The notes: generated from the sequence alone by a model not told the origin. DNA of 64,000 nt from Nocardiopsis alborubida (GCF_012396365.1 NZ_JAAXPG010000025.1:51895-115894); one strand, 5' to 3'. Shown: positions 34,033-42,741, counted from the stretch's first letter. Made by a program: numbers and translations.

Positions 34033-36057
34033 CTACCTGCCGACCTCGCGGCCCGCGGTGTGCCAGATGCACACCACGGACGGGCGCGGGAACTCGCCGT
34101 CGGGCCAGGTGCTGGTGGGCTCCTCGAAGGTGCCGCCGTCACCCGGGTGCTGGGGGCCCAGGAACACCGTCTTGCTGTCCTTGGTGACGAAGGGGCCGCA
34201 GGCCTCCGCGCCGACCGGGACGGTGGCGAAGGTCTTCAGCTCACCGCGGAAGCGGCCCTCGACCGGCATGACGTGCAGGCCGTCGTTGATCCCCAGGGCG
34301 CCGGGCTGGCCGTCCGTGGAGATCCACAGGTTGCCGTCCTTGTCGAAGGTCAGGTTGTCCGGCGCGGAGATCGGCATGACCTTGGACTTGTCGAAGCCCG
34401 CGTAGTAGGTGTCGTCGTCCTCGGGGTTTCCGCACACCAGCGGCACGTTCCAGGCGAAGGAGGTGGCGGCGGCGTCGTCACCGGCCTCGATGATCTCCAG
34501 GATGTGGCCGTGCCGGTTGGGGCCGCGCGGGTTGGGCTCGTCGGCCTGGCCGGGCTCACGGGAGGAGTTGTTGGTCAGCGCGCAGTAGACCTTGCCGGTG
34601 ACCGGGCTGGGCTCGAAGTCCTCGGGGCGGTCCATCTTGGTGGGGCCCATGGCGTCGGCGGCCAGGCGGGTGTGGATGAGCACCTCGGCGACGCTGAAAC
34701 CGGGGACGAAGCTCTCGGTGTCGGTGCACAGCGCGACCCACTCGCCGGAACCGTCGAACTCACCGTCCGCGGGCAGCGCGCCGGAGCCGTCGAACTCCTC
34801 GGCGGGGCTGTTGCCGGAGAGGCGGGCCACGTACAGCGTGCCGGTGTCCAGCAGGGAGAGGTTGTGACGCCGGGAGCCCTCGACGTACTTCTTGGCGCTG
34901 ACGAACTTGTACATGTAGTCGAAGCGCTCGTCGTCGCCCATGTAGGCCACGACCCGGCCGTCGTCGGCCAGGCGGGTGGTGGCGCCCTCGTGCTTGAAGC
35001 GGCCGAGCATGGTGCGCTTGCACGGCTCGGACTCGGGGTCGAGGGGGTCGACCTCGACGATGTAGCCGAAGCGGTTGACCTCGTTGGGGTGCTTGGAGAG
35101 GTCGAAGCGCTCCTCGAAGCGTTCCCAGCGGCGGCCCGTGGCACCGGTGCCGACGCCGTAGCGCCTGGTCTCGGCGGACCCGGAGCCGTTGGCGAAGTAC
35201 TGGTTGAAGTTCTCCTCGGCGGTGAGGAAGGTGCCCCACGGGGTCATTCCGCCCGCGCAGTTGTTGAGCATGCCCCTAACCAGCGTGCCGGTGGGGTCCT
35301 CCGCCGTCCTGAGCAGGTCGTGCCCGGCGGCCGGGCCGGTGAGGCGCATGGGGGTGTCGGCGGTGACGCGGCGGTTGAAGGCGCGCTCACCGGTGGACAG
35401 CACCCACTTGCCGGTGCGGCCCTCGCGCTCCAGCTCGACGATGGAACCGCCGTGGGCGGCCATGGCGATGCGGATCTGCTCCTCGCTGGCCGCGTTCCCG
35501 TCGGTGTACCCCGGGAACATCAGTTCCTCGTTGGTGTACTCGTGGTTGACCCACAGCAGGGCGTGGTCGTCGTCGAGCTGGTGGAAGCCGACGTAGTCGC
35601 AGTTGTAGCCGAACTGCTGGGCCTGCGCCTCGGCGGTCTGGTCGTACACGTCGAACTCGGGCGCGCCGGGCAGGACCGGCTCCCCCCAGCGGATGATGAC
35701 GTGCTGGTCGTAGCCCCGGGGGATGGTGACCTTGTCGTCGTTGTTGGGCTGGACGCTGGTGAAGGTGGGCCGCGGGGAGGGGTGGGGGCGGTCGGGGCCG
35801 CGGCGGTCGGCGGAGGCCGGGCTGAGCGCGGCGAGTCCGAGCGCGCCCGCTCCGGCGCTCACGGCACCGGCCTGGATGATGGAGCGGCGGGAGAGCGCCT
35901 TGGCGAAGATGTCCCCGAAGTAGGGGTTGTCGCTGGTGTTGGGAGCCGGGTGGAAACAGGCGTCGCCGCAGCGCAGTCTGCATGTCGCACGGGAACGACC
36001 GCCGCCGACCTGGCCGATCAACGGCAGCTGGCGGCGGCGGGGCGCGGATTCGGGCAC
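34033..36057 (-). CDS. phoX: PhoX family phosphatase, Tat-exported
   Basis: The 674-residue protein starts with GTG behind AAGGAG. It has the conserved PhoX-family leader (CFHPAPNTSDNPYFGDIFAKALSRRS) with a twin-arginine pair at 57-58 in SRRSII, a hydrophobic stretch and an Ala-Ser-Ala cleavage site, so export is by Tat with cofactor bound. The following DUF839/PhoX beta-propeller holds EENFNQYF, NRFGYIVEVDP, KHEGATTRL and SAPDNLTFDKDGNLWISTDG. The enzyme is an alkaline phosphatase using Ca2+/Fe3+ that frees phosphate outside the cell. A PHO box 130 bases upstream predicts PhoP control. Confidence 0.9.
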   Translation of the reverse strand: MPESAPRRRQLPLIGQVGGGRSRATCRLRCGDACFHPAPNTSDNPYFGDIFAKALSRRSIIQAGAVSAGAGALGLAALSPASADRRGPDRPHPSPRPTFTSVQPNNDDKVTIPRGYDQHVIIRWGEPVLPGAPEFDVYDQTAEAQAQQFGYNCDYVGFHQLDDDHALLWVNHEYTNEELMFPGYTDGNAASEEQIRIAMAAHGGSIVELEREGRTGKWVLSTGERAFNRRVTADTPMRLTGPAAGHDLLRTAEDPTGTLVRGMLNNCAGGMTPWGTFLTAEENFNQYFANGSGSAETRRYGVGTGATGRRWERFEERFDLSKHPNEVNRFGYIVEVDPLDPESEPCKRTMLGRFKHEGATTRLADDGRVVAYMGDDERFDYMYKFVSAKKYVEGSRRHNLSLLDTGTLYVARLSGNSPAEEFDGSGALPADGEFDGSGEWVALCTDTESFVPGFSVAEVLIHTRLAADAMGPTKMDRPEDFEPSPVTGKVYCALTNNSSREPGQADEPNPRGPNRHGHILEIIEAGDDAAATSFAWNVPLVCGNPEDDDTYYAGFDKSKVMPISAPDNLTFDKDGNLWISTDGQPGALGINDGLHVMPVEGRFRGELKTFATVPVGAEACGPFVTKDSKTVFLGPQHPGDGGTFEEPTSTWPDGEFPRPSVVCIWHTAGREVGR

Positions 36058-36189
36058 ACCTTCTCCTTGGGGATCGTGCTGCTCCCACGCGCTCCGTCGG
36101 TGCGGGGTCTGACCGGGGCGCGCGGATTGTCTCCTGGTCCGGCGGGGTACTCCCCCGGACGCTCTCGACCTTGGCCGAAATTCCAAACG

Positions 36190-36211
36190 CGCAGGTGAAA
36201 CCGAGGTGAAC
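36190..36211 (-). promoter_or_regulatory. PHO box (PhoP binding site)
   Basis: Read on the minus strand, GTTCACCTCGG (36201-36211) and TTTCACCTGCG (36190-36200) are two contiguous 11-base direct-repeat units, each differing from the Streptomyces unit G(G/T)TCAYYYR(G/C)G at one position. A weaker third unit CGTTTGGAATT may follow. It lies upstream of phoX in the right orientation. Confidence 0.75.
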
Positions 36212-36492
36212 GCGCCTACAACTCCGGCGCATGCCCTGGTAGGTCACACTGGGAATCCGTATGGACACAGATCGTCGGGTCAGGTCGTGATCATGGCGCA
36301 CCGTACCCGCCGGGTCCACGTGACACGCCCGTAACCGTCCCCGGAGTTGTCGGTCCTCCCGTGATTCGGCGCCGGACGGGGCGGCGCCGAAACGGGGGCC
36401 GGGGGCGGGAAAACGGTTGCCGGGAGGAGGGGTTTCCGGGCATGCCGACGCCGGGGAGGGCGAAGAACCGGAAAGGGGCGGGTGTGGTTCCC

Positions 36493-36550
36493 GGCGCCGC
36501 GGTGGACGGCGCCGCGGTGGACGGCGCCGCGGTGGACGGCGCCGCGGTGA
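36493..36550. repeat. 15-bp tandem repeat, about 3.8 copies
   Basis: The unit GGCGCCGCGGTGGAC is repeated without change at 36493-36507, 36508-36522 and 36523-36537, followed by a partial copy. In one plus frame it would encode repeated Gly-Ala-Ala-Val-Asp, but no credible gene contains it. It lies 7 bases beyond the stop of the ATPase gene, and each unit contains self-complementary GGCGCC and CCGCGG. Confidence 0.85.
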
Positions 36551-36556
36551 ATGGGC

Positions 36557-37477
36557 TCAGGCGTGCCGGCCGCCGCTGCGGCCGACGGGGACCACCATGG
36601 GCCCGCCGGTGACGGGGTCCTCCACCACGACCGCCTCCAGGTCGAAGGCCTCGCGCAGCAGTTCGGGGGTGAGCACGTCGGCGGGGGCGCCGCTGGCCAC
36701 CACCCGGCCGCCGCGCATGGTGATGACGGTGTCGGCGTAGCGGGCCGCGAGGTTGAGGTCGTGCAGGACCATGACGATGGTGCGTCCGCCGTGCAGGTGC
36801 AGCTCGCGCACCAGGTCCAGCACGTCGACCTGGTGGACCAGGTCCAGGAAGGTCGTGGGCTCGTCCAGCAGGAGGAGGTCCGTGCCCTGGGCCAGCACCA
36901 TGGAGATCCACGCGCGCTGGCGCTGGCCGCCGGACAGCTCCTGCAGCGGGCTGTCGGCCAGCTCCAGCAGACCGGTCTGCTCCAGGGCGTCGGAGACCGC
37001 CCGGTGGTCCTCGCCCGACCACTGCCGGTACCAGCGCTGGGAGGGGTGCCGTCCGCGGGAGACCAGGTCGGCGACGGTGAGCCCGTCCGGCGCCACGGGC
37101 TGCTGGGGAAGCACGCCCAGCACCTCGGCGACCTCGCGGGTGGGCACCCGGTGGATGTCGCGGCCGTCGAGCTCCACCAGGCCCGCCCGGGGCCTCATGA
37201 GCCGCCCCAGGGCGCGCAGCATGGTGGACTTGCCGCAGCCGTTGGGGCCGATGACGCAGGTGATGGTGCCCTCGACGATGTCGGCGTCCAGGCCCTCGAC
37301 GACGGTGTGGTCGTCGTAGGCCAGGGTGAGGCCGCGCGCGCTCAACCGGACCGGCGCGGAGGCGGTCGCGGGAGCGGTGCCGGGACCGGCGGTGGTGTGG
37401 GCGGTGCCCGCAGCGTCGGTGCCGGGAGTGGTGGCGGGTTCGGACGTGGTCCGCGTTCGGGCGGGGTGTGTGGTCAC
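36557..37477 (-). CDS. iron-siderophore ABC transporter ATP-binding protein (FecE type)
   Basis: The 306-residue protein begins with an Ala/Thr/Pro-rich leader of about 45 residues, then a FecE/FepC-type ATPase: Walker A GPNGCGKS, Q-loop VLPQQ, signature LSGGQRQR, Walker B LLLLDEP, and HDL as switch. The block WYRQWSGEDHRAV is typical of siderophore ATPases. The GTG start overlaps the permease stop (GTGA). It is the last gene of the minus-strand uptake operon. Confidence 0.9.
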   Translation of the reverse strand: MTTHPARTRTTSEPATTPGTDAAGTAHTTAGPGTAPATASAPVRLSARGLTLAYDDHTVVEGLDADIVEGTITCVIGPNGCGKSTMLRALGRLMRPRAGLVELDGRDIHRVPTREVAEVLGVLPQQPVAPDGLTVADLVSRGRHPSQRWYRQWSGEDHRAVSDALEQTGLLELADSPLQELSGGQRQRAWISMVLAQGTDLLLLDEPTTFLDLVHQVDVLDLVRELHLHGGRTIVMVLHDLNLAARYADTVITMRGGRVVASGAPADVLTPELLREAFDLEAVVVEDPVTGGPMVVPVGRSGGRHA

Positions 37478-38628
37478 GCCTGTGCCTTTCGGTTGCCGCG
37501 GACGAGCAGGTAGACGAGGTAGAGGGCGCCCAGGCAGCCGGTGACGATGCCGACCGGGAGCTGGACGCCGACCAGGTTGCGGGCGATGAGGTCCGCGGCG
37601 CAGGTCAGCGCGGCGCCGACGAGGGCGGAGAGCAGGACCGGCGGCCGGGATGTGCGGGCCAGGCGCAGCGCGATCTGCGGGCAGGCCAGCGACACGAACA
37701 GGATGGGCCCGGCCGCGGAGGTGCCGAAGGCGGCCAGGAGCACGGCCAGCACCAGCATGGCGGTGCGTGCGCGTTCGAGCCGCACGCCCAGGCCGCGGAC
37801 CACGTCGTCGCCGTAGGAGAGCACGTCCAGGGTGCGCGCGGCCGCCAGTGCCAGGGGCAGGAGGACGAGCAGGGCGGCGGCGACGGGGACCGCGTCCTGC
37901 CAGGTGCGCATGGACAGGCTGCCCGAGATCCACACCATGGCCCGCCCGGTGTCGCTGACCTCCCCCAGGGTGAGCATCCACAGGGTGAGGTTCATGAGCA
38001 CCGTGGACACGCCCACGCCCACCAGCAGCAGGCGGAACCCGTCGATGCCGCCCCGCCAGGCCAGCCCGTAGCACAGGGCCCCGGCGGCCAGACCGCCGAT
38101 CAGGGCCAGGGCCGGAACGCCGATGTCGGCGAGGGGACCGCTGACGATGCCGTAGCTGCCGCCGAAGGCCATCACCGCGACCACGCCCGCGCTGGCGCCG
38201 TGGGTGACGCCGAGCAGGTCGGGACTGGCGAGGGGGTTGCGCATGATGGTCTGGGTGATGGCGCCCGCGGCGGCCAGGGCGGCCCCGGCGAGCATGCCCA
38301 CCACCACGCGGGGCATGCGGACCCGCCAGACGGTGAAGTAGTCGTCGTAGGTGGTGCCGACGACGTTGGCCCACACCCGGGCCGGGGAGAGGAACACCTC
38401 CCCGACGGAGAGGTTGAGCGCCGCCAGGACGAGGAGGACCAGGGCGGTCAGCAGCCCGAGGAGGGCCGGGCGGGGGCGCAGCGGGACGGAGACCGGGCCC
38501 AGTCGGAGGGCGCGGCCGCGTCTGGCGAGGCCGGCGCGGGCCCGTGTCCGGGCCTGGTCCTGGCGGGGGGTGCGTGCGCGCTGGCGGGCGCCGTCGGGTG
38601 CGGCGGTTCCGGGCGGAGTGGAGGTCAT
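37474..38628 (-). CDS. FecCD family iron-siderophore permease (second)
   Basis: The 384-residue protein has a disordered Arg/Ala/Pro leader of about 45 residues and nine to ten membrane helices of FecCD type. Signature blocks are VWRVRMPRVVVGMLAGAALAAAG, QTIMRNPLASPDLLGVTHGA and GPILFVSLACPQIALRL. It pairs with the other permease as a heterodimer. The ATG overlaps the preceding stop by four bases (ATGA). Confidence 0.9.
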   Translation of the reverse strand: MTSTPPGTAAPDGARQRARTPRQDQARTRARAGLARRGRALRLGPVSVPLRPRPALLGLLTALVLLVLAALNLSVGEVFLSPARVWANVVGTTYDDYFTVWRVRMPRVVVGMLAGAALAAAGAITQTIMRNPLASPDLLGVTHGASAGVVAVMAFGGSYGIVSGPLADIGVPALALIGGLAAGALCYGLAWRGGIDGFRLLLVGVGVSTVLMNLTLWMLTLGEVSDTGRAMVWISGSLSMRTWQDAVPVAAALLVLLPLALAAARTLDVLSYGDDVVRGLGVRLERARTAMLVLAVLLAAFGTSAAGPILFVSLACPQIALRLARTSRPPVLLSALVGAALTCAADLIARNLVGVQLPVGIVTGCLGALYLVYLLVRGNRKAQA

Positions 38629-39680
38629 AGGGAAAGAAGCCTCCGGCGGCGGACGATGTGGACGAAGAAGGGTGCGCCGAGGAGGGCGAGCACCACGCCG
38701 ACCTGGAGTTCTCCGGGCGGTGCGAGGAAGCGGCCCAGGACGTCGGCGGCCAGGAGCAGGGCCGCGCCCATCAGCGCGGAGTAGGGCAGCAGCCAGCGGT
38801 AGTCGGCGCCGACGACGCCGCGGGCCAGGTGCGGCACGATCAGCCCGACGAAGGCGATGGGGCCGCAGGCGGCGACGGTCACGCCGGTGAGCAGGGTGAT
38901 GGCGAGCAGCCCGACGACGCGGGCGCGGCCGATCCGGAAGCCCAGGGCGCGCGCGGTGTCCTCTCCCAGGGCCAGGGCGTTGAGGGCGCGGGCGTTGGCC
39001 AGGGCGAGGACGGCGCCGACGGCGACCACGGGCGCCATGGGGACGAGGATCGAGGGATCGCGGCCCACCAGGGAGCCCACCCGCCAGAACCGGAAGCTCT
39101 CCATGGTCGACTCGTCGAGCAGGACCAGCCCCGAGACCAGGGAGTAGCACATCCAGCTCACGGCGGTCCCGGCCAGGGCCAGGGTGATGGGTGTGGGGCC
39201 GCGCCCGGGGACCGAGCCGATGGCGTAGACCGCGACCGCGGCCACGGCGGCGCCCGCGAAGGCGAACCAGGCCTGGGTCTGGAGCGTGGTGACACCGAGC
39301 AGCAGGATGCCCAGCACCACGGCGAGGGCGGCGCCGAAGGTGACGCCGAGGATGCTGGGGTCGCCCAGGGGGTTGCGGGTGTGCCCCTGCATGAGTGCGC
39401 CGCCCAGGCCCAGGCTGATCCCGGCGAGCAGGCCGAGCGCGGTGCGCGGCAGACGGATCTCGTTGACGATGATGTCGGCCTCGGCGCCCGCGGTGGAGGT
39501 CAGGGCCAGCCACACGGTTCCGGGGGTGAGTGCGCGGGCGCCGACGAGCACGCTGGCCAGGGCGGCGAGGCACAGCAGCAGGAGCATCAGGGCCAGGCCG
39601 GAGATCCGGCGCGTGCGGCGGGCCGCGACCGCGTTGTCGGAGGAGGGCGGTGAGACCGCCGGGGCGGCGGGGGATGTCAT
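38625..39680 (-). CDS. FecCD family iron-siderophore permease (first)
   Basis: The 351-residue protein shows the FecCD pattern: EIRLPRTALGLLAGISLGLGGALMQGHTRNPLGDPSILGVTFGA and GPIAFVGLIVPHLAR with about nine membrane helices. The ATG at 39680 is favoured; an open frame to 39923 would run across the iron box and lacks similarity. It is first in the three-gene uptake operon, whose promoter faces the divergent siderophore-binding protein across 390 bases. Confidence 0.9.
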   Translation of the reverse strand: MTSPAAPAVSPPSSDNAVAARRTRRISGLALMLLLLCLAALASVLVGARALTPGTVWLALTSTAGAEADIIVNEIRLPRTALGLLAGISLGLGGALMQGHTRNPLGDPSILGVTFGAALAVVLGILLLGVTTLQTQAWFAFAGAAVAAVAVYAIGSVPGRGPTPITLALAGTAVSWMCYSLVSGLVLLDESTMESFRFWRVGSLVGRDPSILVPMAPVVAVGAVLALANARALNALALGEDTARALGFRIGRARVVGLLAITLLTGVTVAACGPIAFVGLIVPHLARGVVGADYRWLLPYSALMGAALLLAADVLGRFLAPPGELQVGVVLALLGAPFFVHIVRRRRLLSL

Positions 39681-39921
39681 GGGGATCCGGGAGCGGTGGT
39701 GGCGGATGCGGAGGTCGCGCGGGCGGCGGGGGGTGTGACCGCTGGATTCGGTGTCGGGGGGTTTCGGGTGGTGGGGGCCGAAGCCGCGGAGGCCGGCGCC
39801 CTCCGGGGCGGCGCCTCCTTGGACGATGACTCCGGGGCCGTGGGGGCAGGAGCGGCGGAGGACGGCGGCGGTTCGCTGGTCTCGCTCACCCTGTCTCCCT
39901 CTCATGACGAAAGGCCAGGCC

Positions 39922-39948
39922 AACCTAAGTTAGGTTTGCCTAGCCACA
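39922..39948. promoter_or_regulatory. iron box between divergent siderophore-uptake genes
   Basis: TTAGGTTTGCCTAGCCACA (39930-39948) matches about 15 of 19 positions of the IdeR/DmdR consensus, and overlaps AACCTAA-G-TTAGGTT (39922-39936), a perfect 7-base inverted repeat of the same half-site. Overlapping sites could hold two repressor dimers and control both divergent genes. Confidence 0.65.
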
Positions 39949-40071
39949 CCTGGATACTCTAAGTTTGCCACGTCTCGACCTGAGACGTCACCTCCCCTGG
40001 TGATGTGTGCCGTTCTCGTGTTCGCAGAATGCAGTCTTCCCCCGTTTCCCTCATCGACCGGGAGCCCCACG

Positions 40072-41094
40072 ATGACCACTCTCCCCTCCCTGCGCCGCGC
40101 GGGACTACCCCTGTCCCTCGCCGCCTCCCTCGCACTGGTGACCGCCTGCGGTGCGGGCGGCCCCGAGGAGGAGTCACCCGCCTCCGGAGACGGGCAGGAG
40201 ACGACGGAGGGCTTTCCCCTCACCGTCACGCACGCCATGGGTGAGACCGAGATCCCCGGCGCTCCCGAGCGGGTGCTGCCGCTGGACTTCACCTACGTGG
40301 ACGCCACCCTGGCCCTGGGCGGGAACGTGGTCGGCTTCACCCAGATCGCCGAGGGCCAGGACGCCCTTCCGGAGTACCTGCTGGAGAGCGACTGGAACGT
40401 CGGCAGCGCCGAGGGGGCCGAGTCGGTGGGCCTGCTGTGGGAGATCAGCCCGGAGCTGGTCGCGCAGACCGAACCGGACCTGATCCTGTCGGCCGAGGTC
40501 CGCCACGGCGACGGCTACGAGCAGCTGACCGAGGTCGCCCCCACGGTGATGTCGGAGACCACCGGCGCGACCTGGAAGGAGAACCTGCTCCTGGCGGCGG
40601 AGGCGATGGGCGCGGCCGAGGAGGCCGAGCGCCTCCTGACCGAGTACGAGGACCGCGCCGCCGCCATCGGCGAGGAGATCGCCGCGTCGTCGGACGGGGA
40701 GGCGCCCACGGTGTCGGTGGTGCGCTTCGCCGGTGACGCCGACGGCGTGCGCCTGTACACCCGCAACTCCTACGTCGGCGTGATCCTGGACGACCTCGGG
40801 CTGCCCGCCGGAGAGGGGACCGACACCGCGTCCGAGGAGATCGCGACCTACCACAGCCCCGAGCGCCTGCTGGACCTGGAGGCCGACCGGATCCTCGTGG
40901 CCACCTACGACGACGGTGCCGGTGTGGTGGACGAGGACAAGGAGCGCTACACCGCGAACCCGCTGTGGGGCGAGCTGGAGGGCGAGAAGACGGACGTGGA
41001 CGACGACTACTGGATGTCGGGCGTGGGCCTGATCTCGGCGCACGCGGTGCTGGACGACGTGGCGGAGATCTTCGAGGTGGACCCGCAGCGCTAG
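40072..41094 (+). CDS. iron-siderophore-binding lipoprotein
   Basis: The 340-residue precursor has a lipobox LVTAC (Cys about 26) and a class III periplasmic-binding fold (FhuD/FepB/FecB type). The blocks VTHAMGETEIPGAPERVLPLDFTYVDATLALG, PELVAQTEPDLILSAEVRHG and the long interdomain helix are typical. It captures the ferric siderophore at the cell surface and hands it to the divergent FecCD permeases. The ATG at 40072 follows GGGAG. Because it sits beside a citrate-type siderophore cluster, the cognate ligand is probably that product. Confidence 0.9.
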   Translation: MTTLPSLRRAGLPLSLAASLALVTACGAGGPEEESPASGDGQETTEGFPLTVTHAMGETEIPGAPERVLPLDFTYVDATLALGGNVVGFTQIAEGQDALPEYLLESDWNVGSAEGAESVGLLWEISPELVAQTEPDLILSAEVRHGDGYEQLTEVAPTVMSETTGATWKENLLLAAEAMGAAEEAERLLTEYEDRAAAIGEEIAASSDGEAPTVSVVRFAGDADGVRLYTRNSYVGVILDDLGLPAGEGTDTASEEIATYHSPERLLDLEADRILVATYDDGAGVVDEDKERYTANPLWGELEGEKTDVDDDYWMSGVGLISAHAVLDDVAEIFEVDPQR

Positions 41095-41098
41095 GCGG

Positions 41099-41145
41099 TG
41101 TTCTCCGGACGGGCCTGCGCCTCGCCGCGGTCCGTCCGGAGAACA
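41099..41145 (+). terminator. 14-bp terminator hairpin after the binding-protein gene
   Basis: TGTTCTCCGGACGG (41099-41112) pairs perfectly with CCGTCCGGAGAACA (41132-41145) around a 19-base loop. It separates the uptake gene from the biosynthetic genes. Confidence 0.7.
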
Positions 41146-41303
41146 GCCCCCGGACGGCACCGGCCGGGTCGGAGCGTGCGGGAGGGGACGACGTTTCCGC
41201 CCCCTGGGGGCTGAGGCGGACCCGAGCACGAAGGCGCCCCCGCCGGGCCGGATCCTCGGCCGGGCGGCCCCGGGCGAGAGAACAGGACCCTGTCGTGTGT
41301 CGC

Positions 41304-41320
41304 GCACACAGCACGTGTGC
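41304..41320. promoter_or_regulatory. palindrome upstream of the type III decarboxylase gene
   Basis: GCACAC-AGCAC-GTGTGC is a 6-base inverted repeat ending 35 bases before the ATG at 41356. It does not resemble an iron box, so this gene may have its own regulator. Confidence 0.35.
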
Positions 41321-41355
41321 ACCGCCACGACCACACGCACGCGGAGGGAACGTCC

Positions 41356-42714
41356 ATGGAACCGCCCCGCTCCTTCGAGAACACCCCGGCCCTGGGCGCC
41401 GAACGGATACCCGCGCCCGTGCGCGAGGCGGCGCTGGCCCTGTGCGCCGACACCGGCGCGGGCTACGTCTACGATCCGTCTCTGGCCGCGGACCGCGCCC
41501 GGACGCTGCGCAGGGCGCTGCCCGGGTGGGCGCGGGTGTACTTCGCGGTCAAGGCCAACGGCTTCGAGCCGGTGCTCGCCCACCTGGCCGAGGCCGTGGA
41601 CGGGTTCGAGGCGGCCTCGCTGCGGGAGGCCCGTGCCGCGGTGGCCGCGTTGCGCCTGCGCGGAAAGGGGCCCGGCAGCGGGGGGAGGATCGCGGTCAGC
41701 GGCCCGGGCAAGACCCCCGAGATGCTGGCGGGCCTGGCCCGGCTGAGCGCCGACCTGGACCCCGGCACCGGCGCGGACACCGCTCCGGCCACCGGCCCCG
41801 CCGCCCCCGGCGACCCCGTCGGCTCCACCACCGCCGTGGTCGTCAACGCCGAGAGCGTCCTGGAGCTGCACCGGATCTCGGCCGCGGCGTGCGCGGCGGG
41901 CACGGTGCTGACGGTCGCCCTGAGGGTCAACCCCGAACGCGTGCCGGTGAGCGGGGCACTGGTGATGGGCGGGACCCCCGGCCCCTTCGGCGTCCCCGAA
42001 CCGCTGGTCGACGAGGCCGTCCGCACGGCTCTGGCCCTTCCGGGCGTGGACCTGGCGGGCTTCCACGTGCACGCGGTCAGCGGGAACACCGACGCCGACG
42101 CCCACGCGCGGTACGTGCGCTGGTGCCTGGAGTGGTCCCGCCGCACCGCGGACGAACACGGTGTGGACCTGCGCCTGGTGGACGTGGGCGGCGGTCTGGG
42201 GGTGCCCTTCGAGGGCGGCCCCGGCTTCGACCTGGAACGGCTGGGCTCCGCGCTGGCGGAACTGCCCGATCCGGGGGTGGAGGTCGTGTTCGAGCCCGGG
42301 CGCTGGATCGCCGCTCCGGCGGGCTGGTACGCGACCCGGGTGACCGACGTGAAATCGGCCTACGGCGGCTGCTTCGCGGTGGTGCGCGGCGGGATCAACC
42401 ACTTCCAGCTGCCCACCTCCTGGGAGATCCGGCACAACTTCGCGGTGCTGGAGGGCGGACCGTGGCCCGGGGGAACGCCGCGGCCCGGGGTGGCCGGGGA
42501 GTCGGTGACGGTGTGCGGGGAGCTGTGCACCCCGGAGGACGTGCTGGCCCGGGACGTGCGTGTGGAGTCCCTGCGGGCCGGTGACGTGCTGGTCTTCCCC
42601 AACGCGGGCGCCTACGGGCACGAGTTCGCGATGCCCGCGTTCCTGGCGCACCCGGCCGCGCCCAGGGCGACCGTGGACAGCCTGTGGTCTGGGTCACCCA
42701 CCTGCACACCTTGA
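41356..42714 (+). CDS. type III PLP-dependent decarboxylase (siderophore-type, SbnH/PvsE-like)
   Basis: The 452-residue protein belongs to the fold III (alanine racemase/DapDC/ODC) PLP enzymes. The PLP lysine is K66 in YFAVKANG, the phosphate-binding GGGLGVPF lies near 277-284, and the C-terminal active-site cysteine is in GELCTPEDVLARDV with the closing FPNAGAYGHEFAMPAFLAHP. Such enzymes in NIS clusters (SbnH of staphyloferrin B, PvsE of vibrioferrin) decarboxylate an amino acid already joined to citrate. Here it lies directly before an operon that already encodes a group II decarboxylase. The ATG follows GGAGGGAA. Exact substrate unknown; diaminopimelate or ornithine decarboxylation is the alternative. 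Confidence 0.82.
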   Translation: MEPPRSFENTPALGAERIPAPVREAALALCADTGAGYVYDPSLAADRARTLRRALPGWARVYFAVKANGFEPVLAHLAEAVDGFEAASLREARAAVAALRLRGKGPGSGGRIAVSGPGKTPEMLAGLARLSADLDPGTGADTAPATGPAAPGDPVGSTTAVVVNAESVLELHRISAAACAAGTVLTVALRVNPERVPVSGALVMGGTPGPFGVPEPLVDEAVRTALALPGVDLAGFHVHAVSGNTDADAHARYVRWCLEWSRRTADEHGVDLRLVDVGGGLGVPFEGGPGFDLERLGSALAELPDPGVEVVFEPGRWIAAPAGWYATRVTDVKSAYGGCFAVVRGGINHFQLPTSWEIRHNFAVLEGGPWPGGTPRPGVAGESVTVCGELCTPEDVLARDVRVESLRAGDVLVFPNAGAYGHEFAMPAFLAHPAAPRATVDSLWSGSPTCTP

Positions 42715-42741
42715 CATACTTAGGTAAGCCTGCCCTAATTA
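42711..42741 (+). promoter_or_regulatory. iron-regulated promoter of the siderophore operon
   Basis: TTGACA (42711-42716) overlaps the stop of the preceding gene. The iron box TTAGGTAAGCCTGCCCTAA (42720-42738), 17 of 19 matches to the IdeR/DmdR consensus, fills the spacer and overlaps a TAATTA/CTAATT -10 element at 42735-42741. Repressor binding would exclude RNA polymerase when iron is plentiful. Confidence 0.85.

Larger units (their letters stand above)
36058..36556. other. 499-base region between phoX and the iron-transport ATPase gene
   Basis: I accept no gene here. It holds the PHO box (36190-36211), spacer DNA, and a 15-base tandem repeat just beyond the 3-prime end of the ATPase gene. 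Short plus-strand frames across the repeat have no ribosome-binding site. Confidence 0.5.

Noticed and set aside
36493..36550. CRISPR-like repeat array
   Set aside because: Units are contiguous with no spacers and no cas genes are present.
36361..36612. plus-strand frame containing Gly-Ala-Ala-Val-Asp repeats
   Set aside because: It overlaps the 3-prime end of the ATPase gene, has no ribosome-binding site and owes its repeats to the tandem DNA repeat.
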